The notes beneath the pieces were generated by a model. That model was not told the DNA's origin. It did no database searches and worked only from the letters and a program-made list of their open reading frames with translations. Below, piece by piece: positions 1 through 11,322 of a stretch of 64,000 bases of DNA. The translations under genes were made by a program, and so were the position numbers. Every line of letters starts with the position of its first letter. The first letter of the stretch is position 1. Source of the stretch: Ceratodon purpureus (Eukaryota; Streptophyta; Bryopsida; Pseudoditrichales; Ditrichaceae); assembly GCA_014871385.1 (NCBI GenBank), contig CM026426.1, forward strand, positions 63,829,877-63,893,876, written 5' to 3'.

Positions 1-1
1 G

Positions 2-1131
2 TTGGCCACGAAGAGCGAGGAGATCTATAAGTTCCACGCCAAGCAGGAGCAGACCTTGAATGAGATCCGGAAGTTGGTGGGAGTACCGGGCAATGTAGTC
101 AACAAGGCCCGGTTGTTTGATGAGAACGTGATGGCCCCGGCTAACCTATAGGATAGAGAGAGGATCATCACGATCATGTCGAAGTACGAATACTCGATGG
201 GCAAGACTCTAAAGTTGATGAAGAGGTTGCTCTGCCCGGAAACCGGAAGTTCGAGTGTCGATCCGAGATTTCCTCGATCTTCCTCTTGGACAATGGTGGG
301 GGAATCCCGTGGAGTAGGGTTCAAGACCCCTCGAGAGTAGATTTAGTCACCGCAGATTAGGTGTGAGCAAGACATGGTCCCGGATCCGAGTATTTTTGGT
401 CTACCTCAGACAATTGCGTATCTGATAGTTGGGGTGATATCCAAGGAGGCATCTCTCAGAGCCAGTATTGTTTAGCAGAGTTATGCGATCCCCGTTGGCC
501 AGACGGAAATTACGGGAACAATAGTCACCATGAGGGGATCCGAGGAACAAACAGTCATGGAAGAGGTCACACGGACATTGCAACCGGTCGTAACCCCGAC
601 AGTCGAAGACGTCGTGATTCCGATTCACGAGGGGGAGGTAAACGAGAGTCAGTGGAGAAGATCCATATCACCACCCAGGCGTGCTCGAGTAGTTCAGGAC
701 GGAACTTTTATCCTTCACCCACGGCCCGGACTGGCACTGTCACACCTACCCCTGCCGGAATGCCTGCGGAGAAGTCTCCGGCAGATTCCTCTGGAACCCG
801 GCGACAGTTGCGGAAGAGGAAGGGTTCGATCAAGCCCGGCACAATTGAACTTTCCGAGTCCGACTAGGATTCTTACGCGAGTTCCCCATCCGGGACGATA
901 AGAACGGATATCCGTACCCTGACGTCAGGCACTTGTACCCCGAGAGGTACCCTTATCAAGTCCCCTAAGATCAAGATCCTTACCCAGTCGTTGGACGTCA
1001 AAGCTAAAGAAACAAAGGTCGAGGCGAAAGCAAGGCAACACGCGGAACGTGCTGCGAAGGCAGAAGGATCCGAGCCGAGGACAACGCGTTCAAAGGAAAA
1101 GGAGAGTAACAAGAAGACAAAGACGGGATAG
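2..1131 (+). pseudogene. Unassigned broken coding relic, possibly retroelement-derived
   Basis: Long stretches read as protein-like sequence, but across more than one frame and with several breaks. The first part (to about 340) is rich in charged and amphipathic residues, like a coiled-coil or structural protein. The middle is proline, serine and threonine rich. The end (about 870-1131) is strongly basic (Lys/Arg/Glu/Ala rich) and finishes at a stop at 1129-1131. No enzyme motif is visible. Composition and layout would fit the structural gene of a retroelement, but no reverse transcriptase, integrase or paired terminal repeat is present in the window to support that. It enters from outside the window, so its 5' end is unknown. 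No function assigned. Confidence 0.35.
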
Positions 1132-3545
1132 ATTCCTTGCACAGGAACTGTCTGTCACTTTTCGGATTTATATGAGTAGGTATCGGACCGGTAAGATCCG
1201 TATTAACCGTAAAGTAGGATTTTAAGTAGATGATTAGGAATTAGGAATTTTGGTTTAACCTTTCGGCGCCGCCGCTTTTGTGAAAGCCCCTGCTTACTTA
1301 AGTGGGGTAGGGGATGCAGGCCGAGTCCTTGTTTTGCATAATTCCTTCCTATATTCCTTATCAGTAAAGTATTTGTGTTTTGTATACACTATACGTGGTT
1401 TCCAGCTAAGTGTGAATGATCCGAGAGAGTGCTGAGAATTCTGCTGTAGCTTGGATAGGAAGGTGACGGAAATTGTGACGGGACCCGGATCGGAACGGTA
1501 CTGAGATTGAGTAGAAAGATTGAGCAGGTTGTCGTAGGAGTTGAAGCCTCACTGTTTCGTCCCCAACCCAAACCTCACGCGGAATAGCCGTCACTAAGGT
1601 CAAAGCGGATCGAGGGGTACTTGATCGGGCTCCCTGAACTTCTGAAGAGGTTCCGCAGTCTGCGAGCAAGGGTTTGGAAAGTGGTACGGGTTGCTTAGGG
1701 ATAACCGGATCTTGATTCTCTCAGACCCGGATCGGTTTGTCGTTGCAGTCTCACGGATCGGAAGTAGCTACATGTGTGATCTGCTGACGAGAGTATTCTA
1801 AATCAGTTGTGAGGTAGTATTCTACCCGATACGTTGGGGTTGGTTTAGCAAAAACACTAAGTAACGGAGAGAAGAAAGAAAAATTGTTTAGTTCCGAAAA
1901 TACTATCCGAGCAAGTGAGAAGACTCGGAATGAGTGTGAGTAGCTACTTGACAAAGTACTATTGAATCCGTGGACGATACTCGTAACCACGCGGACAATA
2001 CGGGAGTTTTTGCTCGTTTTGAGTGTTACCCGGATATTAAGTGAGTTTCCGTGTTCCGACAATTTTTAGCAGTGTCATTGTATGAGGTACAATATGTAAT
2101 TACCTTTGATAGTCTTCATTCCAGTACAAGTTCATTGCGATCTCTGAAGATCTTGAGTTTTCATACAGCGGAGACCATTTTCTCGGTAAACATATCCATT
2201 ATTGTACCTTCAATATGCTTTTGAGAATAATAGGCGTTTCTTCGATGTTCTCTGGAATTGCTAAACAAAAAGTCGTGATTTCTCAATGCACTTATCCGTT
2301 TTTTATAGTATGTGCAAGGTATGTTTCTCCTATTCACGTCAACTGTGTGAGTTTCTTTTTGTAGTTGAAGCACGAACAGAATTCAAAATGTTCATTATAC
2401 AAAGATTTGGCATTTGAAGAATGCGGAATCTAAGCAACAAAAAAAATTTAAGAAAATAGTGAGGTGTGACTACAGTAGTACATGTGTCTTCTAATGGGCT
2501 TTACTAAGATCATTGACATTGTAGAAGATGTACGCCCAGCTAACTTGGATATTCTATCTGAACAGTACATTCACGTTCTGAAGCAATCAGGAACTTTCTG
2601 TACATCTACCTCAAATAATATTATCCATTCGACGATTTCTGGATTAGCGTGCACAATGTCCAGAAAGCGTGGTTGTGACCGTCGAATTCGAATGACATAG
2701 GAAACTTCCTCTCTCAATTAGTAGATTCCCCTTAAAATCTAAAAACAAGTTTCGTACATCGTCCACTGCAAAATTGGAGATTTTATAAAGTTATCGGATG
2801 CATGTACAGTCACGGAACAAGAAGTTTCAGTTCGATGAAGTGGGTCAATTTTCTCAAACGTAGTAAAATTGCGGTCTCCATCCACAAATTATGCAATGGA
2901 TGCCAGGTCCACTCCAACTACTGCCACCCCATTGTGAAACCGGACCTGTCACGAACTACAATCTACGAGGTTTGCTCATGTAGACTATTATAGATTTTCC
3001 CGCATATGGCCTCATCTCAGGTTTATGCAGTAAGGGATATAAGGGATGTCCTTCCTGCGGCCAAAAAATAGATGCTAGATCTGCAAAGACATGAGATCTA
3101 CATCCAGATTGTACGACGCGGGGCTTGAAGATTGTGTTTGGGGGTGCATGTCATTTTCTTCCCCGCCACCATCCATATTTGGGCGAAACACTTGGTTCAA
3201 TTGCAAGCGCGAGACACGGACGGCACCTGCAACCATGTCAAGATTAGACGTCATTAGGTATGTTGCGTGGCGGCAGTCGTATCTAGACCTTGGTGGCTCG
3301 GAAGGAGGCCTAAGTGACCTGTGCATAGCACGGGCATTAAGCGGCTAAGCGTATTCTTTGAACTTCCTTAAGTATTGGCAGGTCAATTGAGAATGACTGC
3401 TCTCCCTTGAGTGTTTTCCTAAGCATAACAGCGTTGTTGCTAATAATGTTTACGTTGTTGCGTATTCAGTAGATGTCTTGGCAACATGTAGTCTTTCTAA
3501 TGACTCTAGATGTGGTGCTAACAAATTGCGAGGGCATCTTAATAG
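1132..3545. other. Gene-less stretch between the relic and CACTA copy A
   Basis: No convincing coding sequence. The first 950 bases (about 1,150-2,080) follow the coding relic directly and could be its 3' non-coding or terminal region, but no second copy is present to test that. From about 2,080 the sequence is AT-richer and its short reading frames match no CACTA domain I recognise, although it leads into copy A at 3,546 and may include its upstream introns. Confidence 0.4.
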
Positions 3546-5340
3546 CATCTAAAGATTCGACACGTCCTCGACGTTATGCACTACGAGAAGAACCTATGGG
3601 AGATCATTCTGAAGACTCTTTGGAATGAATGACAGCCCTAGAAGTCGCCAAGACGTGGAGGACTTGAACATCCGTGAAGACTTGTGGTTGCAGCCTCCAC
3701 GACGCCGAAGAGACGAATACTACATGCCGCAAGCCCCATACATATTGAAGCCCGAGGAGAAGCGCGAATTTGTTCACATAGTGTCCACTGTCCGCACTCC
3801 AATAAACTACGTGGGGGCAATTCACAAACAATTCCCGGATGGGAAACTGCAATACATGAAGACTAACGACTATCATGTCCTTATGCAGAAGGTACGGTAT
3901 TGATTTCCGTACCTATGGGCGTCTTGCATGCTGCAAAGTTGTAGACCAATTCTGTTGATGACGTACTCCCATATGTTGTCACATTTAGTGAAGGACATCC
4001 TGCAAAACGTCCTTATGTATGCCTACGCGGCGCTGTTCAGTAGGACATTATAATGTTCTAGTAACTATGGTTGGTGTTCCTACAAACATGAATAACAACA
4101 GGTGATGACACATATGTAGGACTGCGGGGTTCATATTGTACCTAAACCTCACTTCCTCTAACAGTTTAATACGTGATGTTTCCATGCTGTCCATCTTGTA
4201 GATACTCCCTGTGGCTGTCCAAAACTTGTTGAGCGAAGAGGTGCGCATAGCCATCATCAAAATATGCAAGATATTTCAACGCATTTGTGAGAAAGAGGTA
4301 CCAGCAAACAGCAGCGACGCGCTCATGCGAGACGTGACAATGGCGTCGTGTGTGCTAGAGAAGGAGTTTCCTCCCAAGTTTTTGAACATGATGGCACATC
4401 TCCCCGTAGATCTTGTGGATCAATTGTTTATATGTGGGCTGGTCCACTGTAGGTGGATGTATCCAATTGAGAGGTACATGAAGATGCTGAAAGACTACGT
4501 TAGGACACAAGCACAGCTAGAGGGGAGCATCACAGAAGGGTATTGTTTAGAGGACACCCTTGGTTCCTGCACAAAGTACATGAGGCGACATCGAGCAACA
4601 ACACATTGCGTTTGGAACGCCACTGAAGATGCCACCATGAATGACGAAATCTTGGGTGATAGTAACAACACCAAGCGCAGATTGTCTGACTTGGTATCAG
4701 GGTATGCACATGCCTTCGTCATCGACAACGCTCCATGCTTAGAACCATGGCAAAAGTGAGCCCCTAAGCTTAACACCCACCCATCTAAGGCGCCTCCAGA
4801 AATCAGTAGGAGTACAAAACCGTCTTCAGGGCAGTGCTTCAGTGAAATGTGTAGACATTTGCATGTCTCGTAGAATGTCTTTTATTACATCTCCCAAAAC
4901 ATCGCTTAGTATTTTTTCAAAATTAGATTATATCAATGCAGATGTCATTCATGACATTACAACAGATTGTTAGATGTCGTTGTGGACATCCAATCTAACA
5001 AACATGCAGTCAGTTGTGTTGTTTCTATCGATGCCGCCTTTCCTTCGTTCAACAACGGGATTTGGTCTTGTTTAAACGGAGTATGTTATTGCAAAGGGAC
5101 ACCGCTGGGAGGAGCGTGAGGCATATTGGATACAGTCAAGACGTCATCAACCTTTGAGACATGTCACGTATCCACCCGAACTATGCGAATTGCCGCGTTT
5201 TGCGGAATGGCTGACGGCACGGGTGGAGCAAGCTCAAGCAGCCGGTGATCAATTGGACAAAGACATGGTACAGTACTCGTGCCCTCCAGAGAGGTATGCT
5301 ACCCCCCATCGGCTACCCAAGGCATTTGGAATGCGCTTTT
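3546..5340 (+). pseudogene. CACTA (En/Spm) transposase copy A, C-terminal half with DUF4218
   Basis: An exon opens at 3546, after an AG acceptor, with HLKIRHVLDVMHYEKN, the conserved CACTA segment that ends TNP2. A one-step frame change lies near 3,620; the reading then continues through LKPEEKREFV and NDYHVLMQK to 3891. A good GT-AG intron (3892-4201) follows, and the frame resumes with ILPVAVQNLLSEEVR. The 4211-4759 part is DUF4218: PPKFLNMMAHLPVDLVDQL, then RWMYPIERYMKMLKDYVR, then EGSITEGY. A further coding patch (about 5,120-5,340, PPELCELPRFAEWL) fits the region after DUF4218. The N-terminal half is missing. It is homologous to the minus-strand copy at 60.8-62.8 kb, which shares the acceptor position before HL.IR but lacks the 310-bp intron. 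Broken and not autonomous. The family call is firm; exact ends are not. Confidence 0.8.
4965..4996. repeat. Short bulged hairpin with GATGTC/GACATC arms
   Basis: AGATTG-TTA-GATGTC is followed by a 6-nt loop and then GACATCCAATCT, giving 12-bp arms with a 3-nt bulge. A related hairpin occurs at 48564-48594. Possibly a subterminal motif of CACTA-type elements, which often carry repeated protein-binding motifs; here that is only a guess. Confidence 0.3.
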
Positions 5341-5402
5341 GCCCTTGCACAACAGAAGGAGGACTTGTCACTCGTGACTCTTGTGTAATTACTGCATATA
5401 CG

Positions 5403-5880
5403 TTGATATTACCTCTATGTTGATAATATGTGTGACAAATTTCAAGTTCAAAAGATTCAAACATAAAAAGACATTCAAAAACTACCAACATGTGTAGTTG
5501 TCAAAATTTTCTAAAAAACACTTGTCGATTGGTAGATTTCAAGTACCTCTTTGTAGTCAAATCTTTTGAAGTTGAAAATTTTACCCCATATTATCAATAT
5601 AGAGATGATCTCTTGCTAAAATTTTCATGGCCAAATTATGTTTTTCCAATCTTTGGGAGGGTGTCAAAGTTGGTAGTATTGAATTTTTTTTTCTTAGCTA
5701 CACATGTTGGTAGATTTTGAATATCTTTTTTTGTGTAGATCTTCTGGCCTTGAAATTTGGTGCACGTGTTATTAACTTAAAGATAATGTTGTTGTAAATA
5801 TTTCATGGTAAAATACCAGTTTTTGAGCTCTTGGGAGGGCGGCAAAGTTGGCAGCAATGAAGCTTTTTTTCCCCTGTGAA
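5403..5880. repeat. About 178-bp repeat in direct copies plus one inverted copy
   Basis: A unit containing a 'CATGTTGGTAGATTTTGAA'-like core, then an 'ATTTTCATGG...TTTGGGAGGG.GGCAAAGTTGG.AG' part, occurs about 2.2 times head to tail (copies near 5,515-5,695 and 5,695-5,880). The stretch 5,403-5,500 is an inverted copy of the core and can pair with 5,695-5,790. Copies differ by many substitutions, so it is not recent. It lies between CACTA copies A and B and has no coding capacity. It could be the core of a fold-back element. Confidence 0.5.
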
Positions 5881-6242
5881 TGCAAGAATTCGTAAATGAG
5901 CTGTACCTGACTGTACATTTTTGAAAATAATAAGCACATTAATCATTGCGCAATCCACGATGTACAAAGTGTTATCTTTATCTTCCTCTATAGAAACCAT
6001 TCGAACTCTGTTAATCTCCATGCGACATGGCCCCCTCTCTTTCCGCTGTGAATGTGTTCGCACTATGTATCCCTCTGTCTGGGGTCTATGACATTTGTAT
6101 CTGTGTTCTGGTCCGTTTGGTGCGACCAGAACCTTAACCGTCTGGTATTCCAGAACCTTGTCCGTTCGGTGTCTCACTCGTTGACCCTAAACCTTCACAG
6201 GCTCCTCGTCGTTGTTTTTTAAGGCAGGGATAGTTCCCCGCC
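5881..6242. other. Gene-less spacer before CACTA copy B
   Basis: A 124-codon minus-strand frame lies here but resembles no known protein. The interval precedes the plus-strand copy B and may hold its promoter and 5' leader. Nothing else is seen. Confidence 0.3.
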
Positions 6243-9005
6243 ATGACAGACGGCGTGGACACAGCTATTCGCCTACGTTAGCCGACGGAGCAGGGAATAC
6301 GAGCAAGAGAGGAGAATTTGCTACAACGTGAAGTGGCTTTTGCGGAGCGGAACAACTGGAGGACCCTGCTCTGCCCCTGCAGGGTCTGTTATCAAGAGGT
6401 TAGATTGTCTAAGCTGATAGTGAACTACAAAAGGTGTTTGAAGCGAAATGGACGCCATCCATGGTTTTATGGTAGTTCGGAGGTGAGAAGTGGTTTGCGA
6501 TGTGAGTTATCTTTTTCTTGCAGCTCGCGTCGTCTTGCAATTGCGTAAACCCTACTACATGGTTTCATCTCGGTCACGGAATTGTACATTACCGTCTATT
6601 TCCATTTCGCGTATTGTTGCACTTACGAAAACCATAGTTTGTGCTTGCACTGCAATTCAATAATTCTTTGCTTCCAGGTTCAGGTTCTACTCAAGCCTCA
6701 AGCTCTGTAGCACTTGAGATCATTATATGTACATTGGAGAGCGCTCGGTATCAATATAACATTGTCAATAGAGGATTGGAAGCGACTTTGATTGCCCGTT
6801 GCTCTTATGTGTTTGTCTTCAGAAGCTTAGGGGTTTTCCTGGATGACAGGGTTACAATGCTGACGACTCGGATACCGAGTGGGATGAGCACATCTGATAG
6901 AGATACGGGAGCCAAGTGAGAGAAGGACCTCCAAGGGCGCAACCAGGATTAGACTGTGGCATCGACACTACAAGCATGCTCATTGAGACTATGGACTTAA
7001 ATGATCGACTGTGGGCAGAAGGGGCTGCAGATATGGGCAGATTGCAAGACCTCGCTCCACCCACCGGCGCCGATGTAGACGCCGCAGAGATAGCCCAAGG
7101 AGAGGCTACTGCACCTCCGTCCGCATAATCCAACGGCACCGCCAGACGGAGCCAACACCGAGAAAAGGCATGCGGATGTTCCGTTGGAGGAGGAGCCGAT
7201 TATGCAGGCAGAGTCTCCTGGTTTCGCTATCCTACTACGGTCGCCGTCGAGGAGTGCAGGAGACCGACTATCGCCGTCACTGTCGAGGTCTCCACCTCAG
7301 TCACCAATTGCGGCGGAAGGAGTTCAAGAGGACGACAGCTCACACGACGAAGATCTAGACTGGGGCGAGCACGATACTATTGAAGATGCAGTCGTCCGGG
7401 AGTTAGAGGACGCCGCTGCAACGCCCCTTTTTGCCAATTCTGAACACTCTAGCATGCCAGGGTGCAACCTATGTCATTATGAGTGGAACAAAGTGGGGAG
7501 GTTGCACAAATGCTTACATCGACTACCTTTTTTGCTCTCTGAGCGGTACAATTCTGCCTCAGCCAAATACTCTTCCGCGGACAGGACACGAGGCAGCGCA
7601 TTTATCAAAACGACTCGAGCATTCATATAAGTCTTATGATGTCTCTCGAAACAACTGCTTCTTGGCATGAATGTAGCAGAGGTGACCTTCTCTCCTCGAC
7701 CCGGCGGAGTGGAGGGTCGGGGGCAGGAGGACCCGACTTCCAGCAGGGGCAGCTCTCACCGGGCAGCCCTAACTTTCATATTTTTTATTTTTTATTTTAT
7801 TTTTAAACTTTTTTTTTGGAGACAAATTGTCTCAGAAATTTATATGAATAATATAAGGTTTTTCAAACCCATCGAGCGGAGCAAGAAGGGTTCGAATAAG
7901 GGTGACGGGTCCGGTAGGACCCGTTGCCCGTTAAGTAATTTTAGGGTTCACTCAAAACAACGATCACGGGGTAGCTAGGGTTGATCTCATTGAATTTTGG
8001 TTTTTATTGCCTCTATTTTTTTCCCAAATAATTTTCTTAAAAATAAAAAATAAAAAAAATAAAATAATTCAAATCCTATGGGGCTGTCTGCCCAGTGAGC
8101 GCCAGGTCCCCTGCCCCCACCCTTCAATTCTCCAGGGCCATAGCCGGAGGTCACCTCTGCTACATGTGTCCCCTGCTTCTTATTTCGAGGCGCCCTAAGA
8201 GACGCCAGTGTTGGTCTTAAATGTCGTGAGCCTCGCCGTCGTCGACTTGGGAATTCGCTTATACTGCACAAGGTATGTCGTCATTTTCCTACGATTCCAC
8301 GTCTGAAACGCGTGTTCAAGAGTCCTGTCCAAGCCGCTTAGATGAAATGGCAGGCTGTCAACAAGGGCGATGGCAACATCATGAAACAGGTTGCTGACTC
8401 TAGGCAATGGAAGTTTATTGATTCTGTGTTCTGGGAGCAATTTGCGCATGAGGATCGAAACATACGAATGGGGCTTGTTACCAATGGCTTTTGCCCGCAC
8501 TCGGAGAAGCGAAGTACGTAGCCACTCTGGCCAAGATTGCTGATGAATTATGATTTACCCCCATGGCTTACAACAAAAAGATAATTCATCATGCTATCAG
8601 TTATCATCCCTGGGCCAGAGTCAGTCACTTTTGAGAACTTTGACGTATTCCTTGAGCCTCTTTAGAGGAACTTCTAGAACTATGGACAGTTGGCGTGTAT
8701 TGCATGGACGCTCCCGCTACTGGGATGAGAGCCACTTCGTACTGAAGGCTATGGTGATATGGATATTGGAGGACTTTCCGGCCTATGAGACAATGGCAAG
8801 ATGTGTGACAAAGGGCTTTGTTGGGTGTCCAATATGTGGTGAAGGTTTTTGATCACGGAGATCTAAAGCTTTGGAGAAGAACGTCTATTGTGATTGCGCG
8901 CGTCAGTGGCTGGATGGAGACCATCCCTTGCGCAGCGACAGTGTCAATTTTGAGAATGAGGAATACAGACACCTTTTGCCTCCTGTAACTGGTGAGCAGG
9001 TGCTA
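6243..9005 (+). pseudogene. CACTA (En/Spm) transposase copy B, N-terminal and TNP2 part
   Basis: Parts in order: a Transpos_assoc-type zinc patch near 6,371-6,480 (LCPCRVCYQEVRLSKL, then HPWFYG), ending at a plausible GT donor near 6,483; an acidic linker (7,128-7,400); the N-terminal transposase segment (about 7,400-7,663) with ILPQPNTLPRTGHEA and LSKRLEHSYKSYDV; and, after a 509-bp inserted element, TNP2 proper (8,182-9,005) with HFPTIPRLKRVFKSP, then DSRQWKFID, then RNIRMGLVTNGF, and finally DESHFVLKAMVIWILEDFPA and GFVGCPICGEGF. Several frame changes and stops are present, and the C-terminal half (DUF4218) is absent downstream: the reading fades at about 9,005 where the Ty3 sequence begins. 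It lies in the same direction as copy A but holds the opposite half of the protein, so A and B are either two truncated elements or one rearranged element. Confidence 0.8.
7664..8172. mobile_element. Mutator-type MITE inserted in CACTA copy B (9-bp TSD)
   Basis: The 9-bp direct repeat CTGCTTCTT stands at 7655-7663 and 8173-8181. Inside it, both ends start with GG and share ATGTAGCAGAGGTGACCT as inverted repeats (about 25 bp, four mismatches in the outer part). Inversion continues inward more weakly (GGGGGCAGGxGGACC blocks). There is no coding capacity; the centre is AT-rich. A 9-bp TSD with GG-initiated ends is the Mutator signature. Removing the element plus one TSD copy joins the host reading as NNCF-LFRGAL, matching the CACTA consensus at this point, which independently confirms the boundaries. 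Confidence 0.85.
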
Positions 9006-9029
9006 TAATGGAGGATAGAGCAGGAGCGC

Positions 9030-9813
9030 TGGATTCGGGAATATGGAGAATTCTAAACCCTAAACCTAGATCTTTGGCAGTCTTGGATAATGAAGAAGAT
9101 GAAATGGATAATGCGGGAAAAGGAGTAGCCCATGACTGAGGCATACATCTTGGTACCCGGGCACATTTGAGAAAATGGTTGGACAAGAGAAGCTTTAGTA
9201 TAGATTTGCAACATCATCTCTACAAGTTTAAATAAGTAAAACAATCCAAGATCTATCTCAATCGAAAAAAGAGAAAAGTATCCAATCAATTGATGAATTA
9301 GGAAAGTCCACGGCTCCCATTTATTTAAGGGCTACAATAGACCCTGAAGCTTATTTAACACTTGAAGCAAAGATCAATGGGGTTAAGGAACTACACTTAT
9401 TGATTCAAGAGCAATTGGGATATTCATGCACCCAACATTCACCCGAAAATGCAAAGCGGAGGTTAGATCTAAAGTGATGCTACGGGAGGTTAGATTAATT
9501 GATGGTCGAACAATCAATTCAGGGCTTATCAACCAAGAGGTTACAATTAAGTTACAAGTGGGGAATCACAAGACGAATCAGTAGCTGATATTACCAATAC
9601 AGGACGTTACGCTTGTATCTTGGGAACACCATGGTTAACTTAGCATGATCCTACCATTCAATGGTTACGAAATGAAGTAGTATTTGATTCAGAACAACCC
9701 TAAACTATTTGTATAAAGGGAGCATGAGTTCAAAGCTATAATCTAGTTAATGCTAACACATGCGATGAAGCCTAGTATTAAGTTAACAGTAAAACAAGAA
9801 AGAACTAGGCATC
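9030..9813 (+). mobile_element. Ty3 element fossil, 5' part (gag end/protease region)
   Basis: A degraded stretch reads as the Gag C-terminal and retropepsin region of a Ty3-type element (protein-like around 9,310-9,720). It stops where the giant insertion begins at 9814; the matching reverse-transcriptase part resumes at 28,477 on the same strand. No 5' terminal repeat is seen, so the element is also truncated upstream against CACTA copy B. It carries many breaks and is old. Confidence 0.65.
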
Positions 9814-10026
9814 CATTAGGGGAAGTATCGGGTCTCCGGGCGAGACTTGTATGCGAGCGGTGAGCGGTGAACGGAGAGCGGAGAGCGGAGATTTGGAGAG
9901 CGGAGAGCAGATAATGAAGTCTTAAATCTAAAAACAGTAATTTTTTTACTAAAAATATATTCTATAAATAAAAAAGTGGAATATTCTAAGAATATATCTA
10001 GTTTTAGCGACCCTATTACCGTGGAC
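9814..10026. repeat. Left terminal inverted repeat of the giant element
   Basis: Starts CATTAGGGGAA. Then comes a short stretch with GGGTCTCC that may be a scar or remnant of the MITE found intact in the right end, then GCGAGCGGTGAGCGG and repeated GAGAGCGGA units, an AT-rich spacer, and CCCTATTACCGTGGA. The 'TTACCGTGGA' motif recurs near 10,058 and, degenerately, near 10,095, giving a subterminal motif array that could be transposase binding sites. Confidence 0.7.
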
Positions 10027-11238
10027 GCAGTTCCATTTTAAAAACATTTCTACTCCATTACCGTGGATTTCGAAACTTTTTAAAAATTATTACCCTATAT
10101 CCGTGGTCTGAATCAGGGTTCATTAATAATTGTTAACTACCTCATATGTTCATATGTGTGTGTTGTATGAAGTGAGTACGATAGATTAACTAACTTTTAT
10201 TGTGATACGTCCATTTCAATATATTTCTTAAATTCTTTCATTTCATTCTTCATTATGGTCATAATTTTATTTTTATTTTTTATTATTGAATTTGTTACCC
10301 ACCACATGATCTTTCATTCCACCTATCTTTTCAATTCCACCTGTATTAGCATATTCTATTACTTTATTGTATCTTTCTTTCATCGATGAATTTTATCCTC
10401 TTTTCGTCTTCCAATTTGGTTGCTCATTTTCTTCTTCATTATTCTTTGTTCATTCTTAATTATAATATTTCTTCCCATTCCAATTTATTTTTTTGGTTCT
10501 GTTATCCCTTATTTTAAGAACACCCCTTTTCAGTTGCCTTTCTTGATTTTCATTTTCAACCTTTAGTTTTTTTTTTTTTTTTTAATATATATATATATAT
10601 TCTTTTTTATTAATTTCACTTGAATCAATTTTTGCGAACTTTCTTTACATCCATCTCTAGTTTCTTTTTTCTTTTTCAACTCTAAACATGTTTTCACATT
10701 TCAACTTTCTTTTTTGGCCCTGTTTTTCTCTTGGTGTACAAACACCCTCCTTGAGTTCCCTTTCTTGATTTTCATTTTCAACCTTTATATTTTATTTTTT
10801 ATTTTTTAAATTTTTAAATTTTAAATTTTTATTAATTTCACCTAATCTATTTTTGCGAACTTTCTTTACATCCATCACTAGTTTCTTTTTTCTTTTTCAA
10901 CTCTAAACATGTTTTCACATTTCAATTTTCTTTTTTGGCCCTGTTTTCACTTGGTGTACAAACACCCTCCTTGAGTTGCGTTTATTGAGCTTTACTTCCA
11001 ACCTTTGACTTTTTTTTATTTTTATTTTTTCTTTTATGGTCTTTATTTCTTCTTCATTTTCCTTTGATAATTCTAAACGATCTTTAAATACCGACGCCTG
11101 TGTTTTTGCTTAATTTTTCTTTGTTTCCTTATCAAAGAATGTAATGTGGCTTATCCAAGTCACCCCATTTAGTAGGATGAAATCCGTTAAACATTATATT
11201 TTCCAGCTTTCAAGGGCGCCAAGCACCTACCTCATGGA
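10027..11238. other. AT-rich left subterminal region of the giant element
   Basis: No coding sequence. The plus strand is strongly T-rich, with an (AT)n tract near 10,583-10,600. It includes the roughly 220-bp tandem duplication at 10,519-11,010 (separate entry). Confidence 0.6.
10519..11010. repeat. About 220-bp tandem repeat, just over two copies
   Basis: AACACCC.. at about 10,520, 10,741 and 10,961 starts successive units. Each unit contains TTTCTTGATTTTCATTTTC, CTTTACATCCATC, CTAAACATGTTTTCACATT and TTGGTGTACAAACACCC. Two full copies and a partial third, highly similar except in the T/A tracts, so the duplication is younger than the element. Confidence 0.75.
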
Positions 11239-11245
11239 TATTTAA
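11239..11245 (+). promoter_or_regulatory. Candidate TATA box of the 11.3-kb gene
   Basis: TATTTAA lies 84 bases upstream of the ATG at 11323 and is followed by a pyrimidine-rich leader (CTCTTCCTCTTTG), a common plant core-promoter arrangement. Confidence 0.4.
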
Positions 11246-11322
11246 GTGGTGGCAACGGAAGGTCTCTTCCTCTTTGTTCATTCTCATCTTCAAGCAAGTT
11301 CCTGAAGGAAGGTTTTTAGGCT

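Noticed and set aside
1150-2080. Terminal repeat of a retroelement after the first coding relic
   Set aside because: No second copy, primer-binding site or clear boundary in the window, so it cannot be supported.
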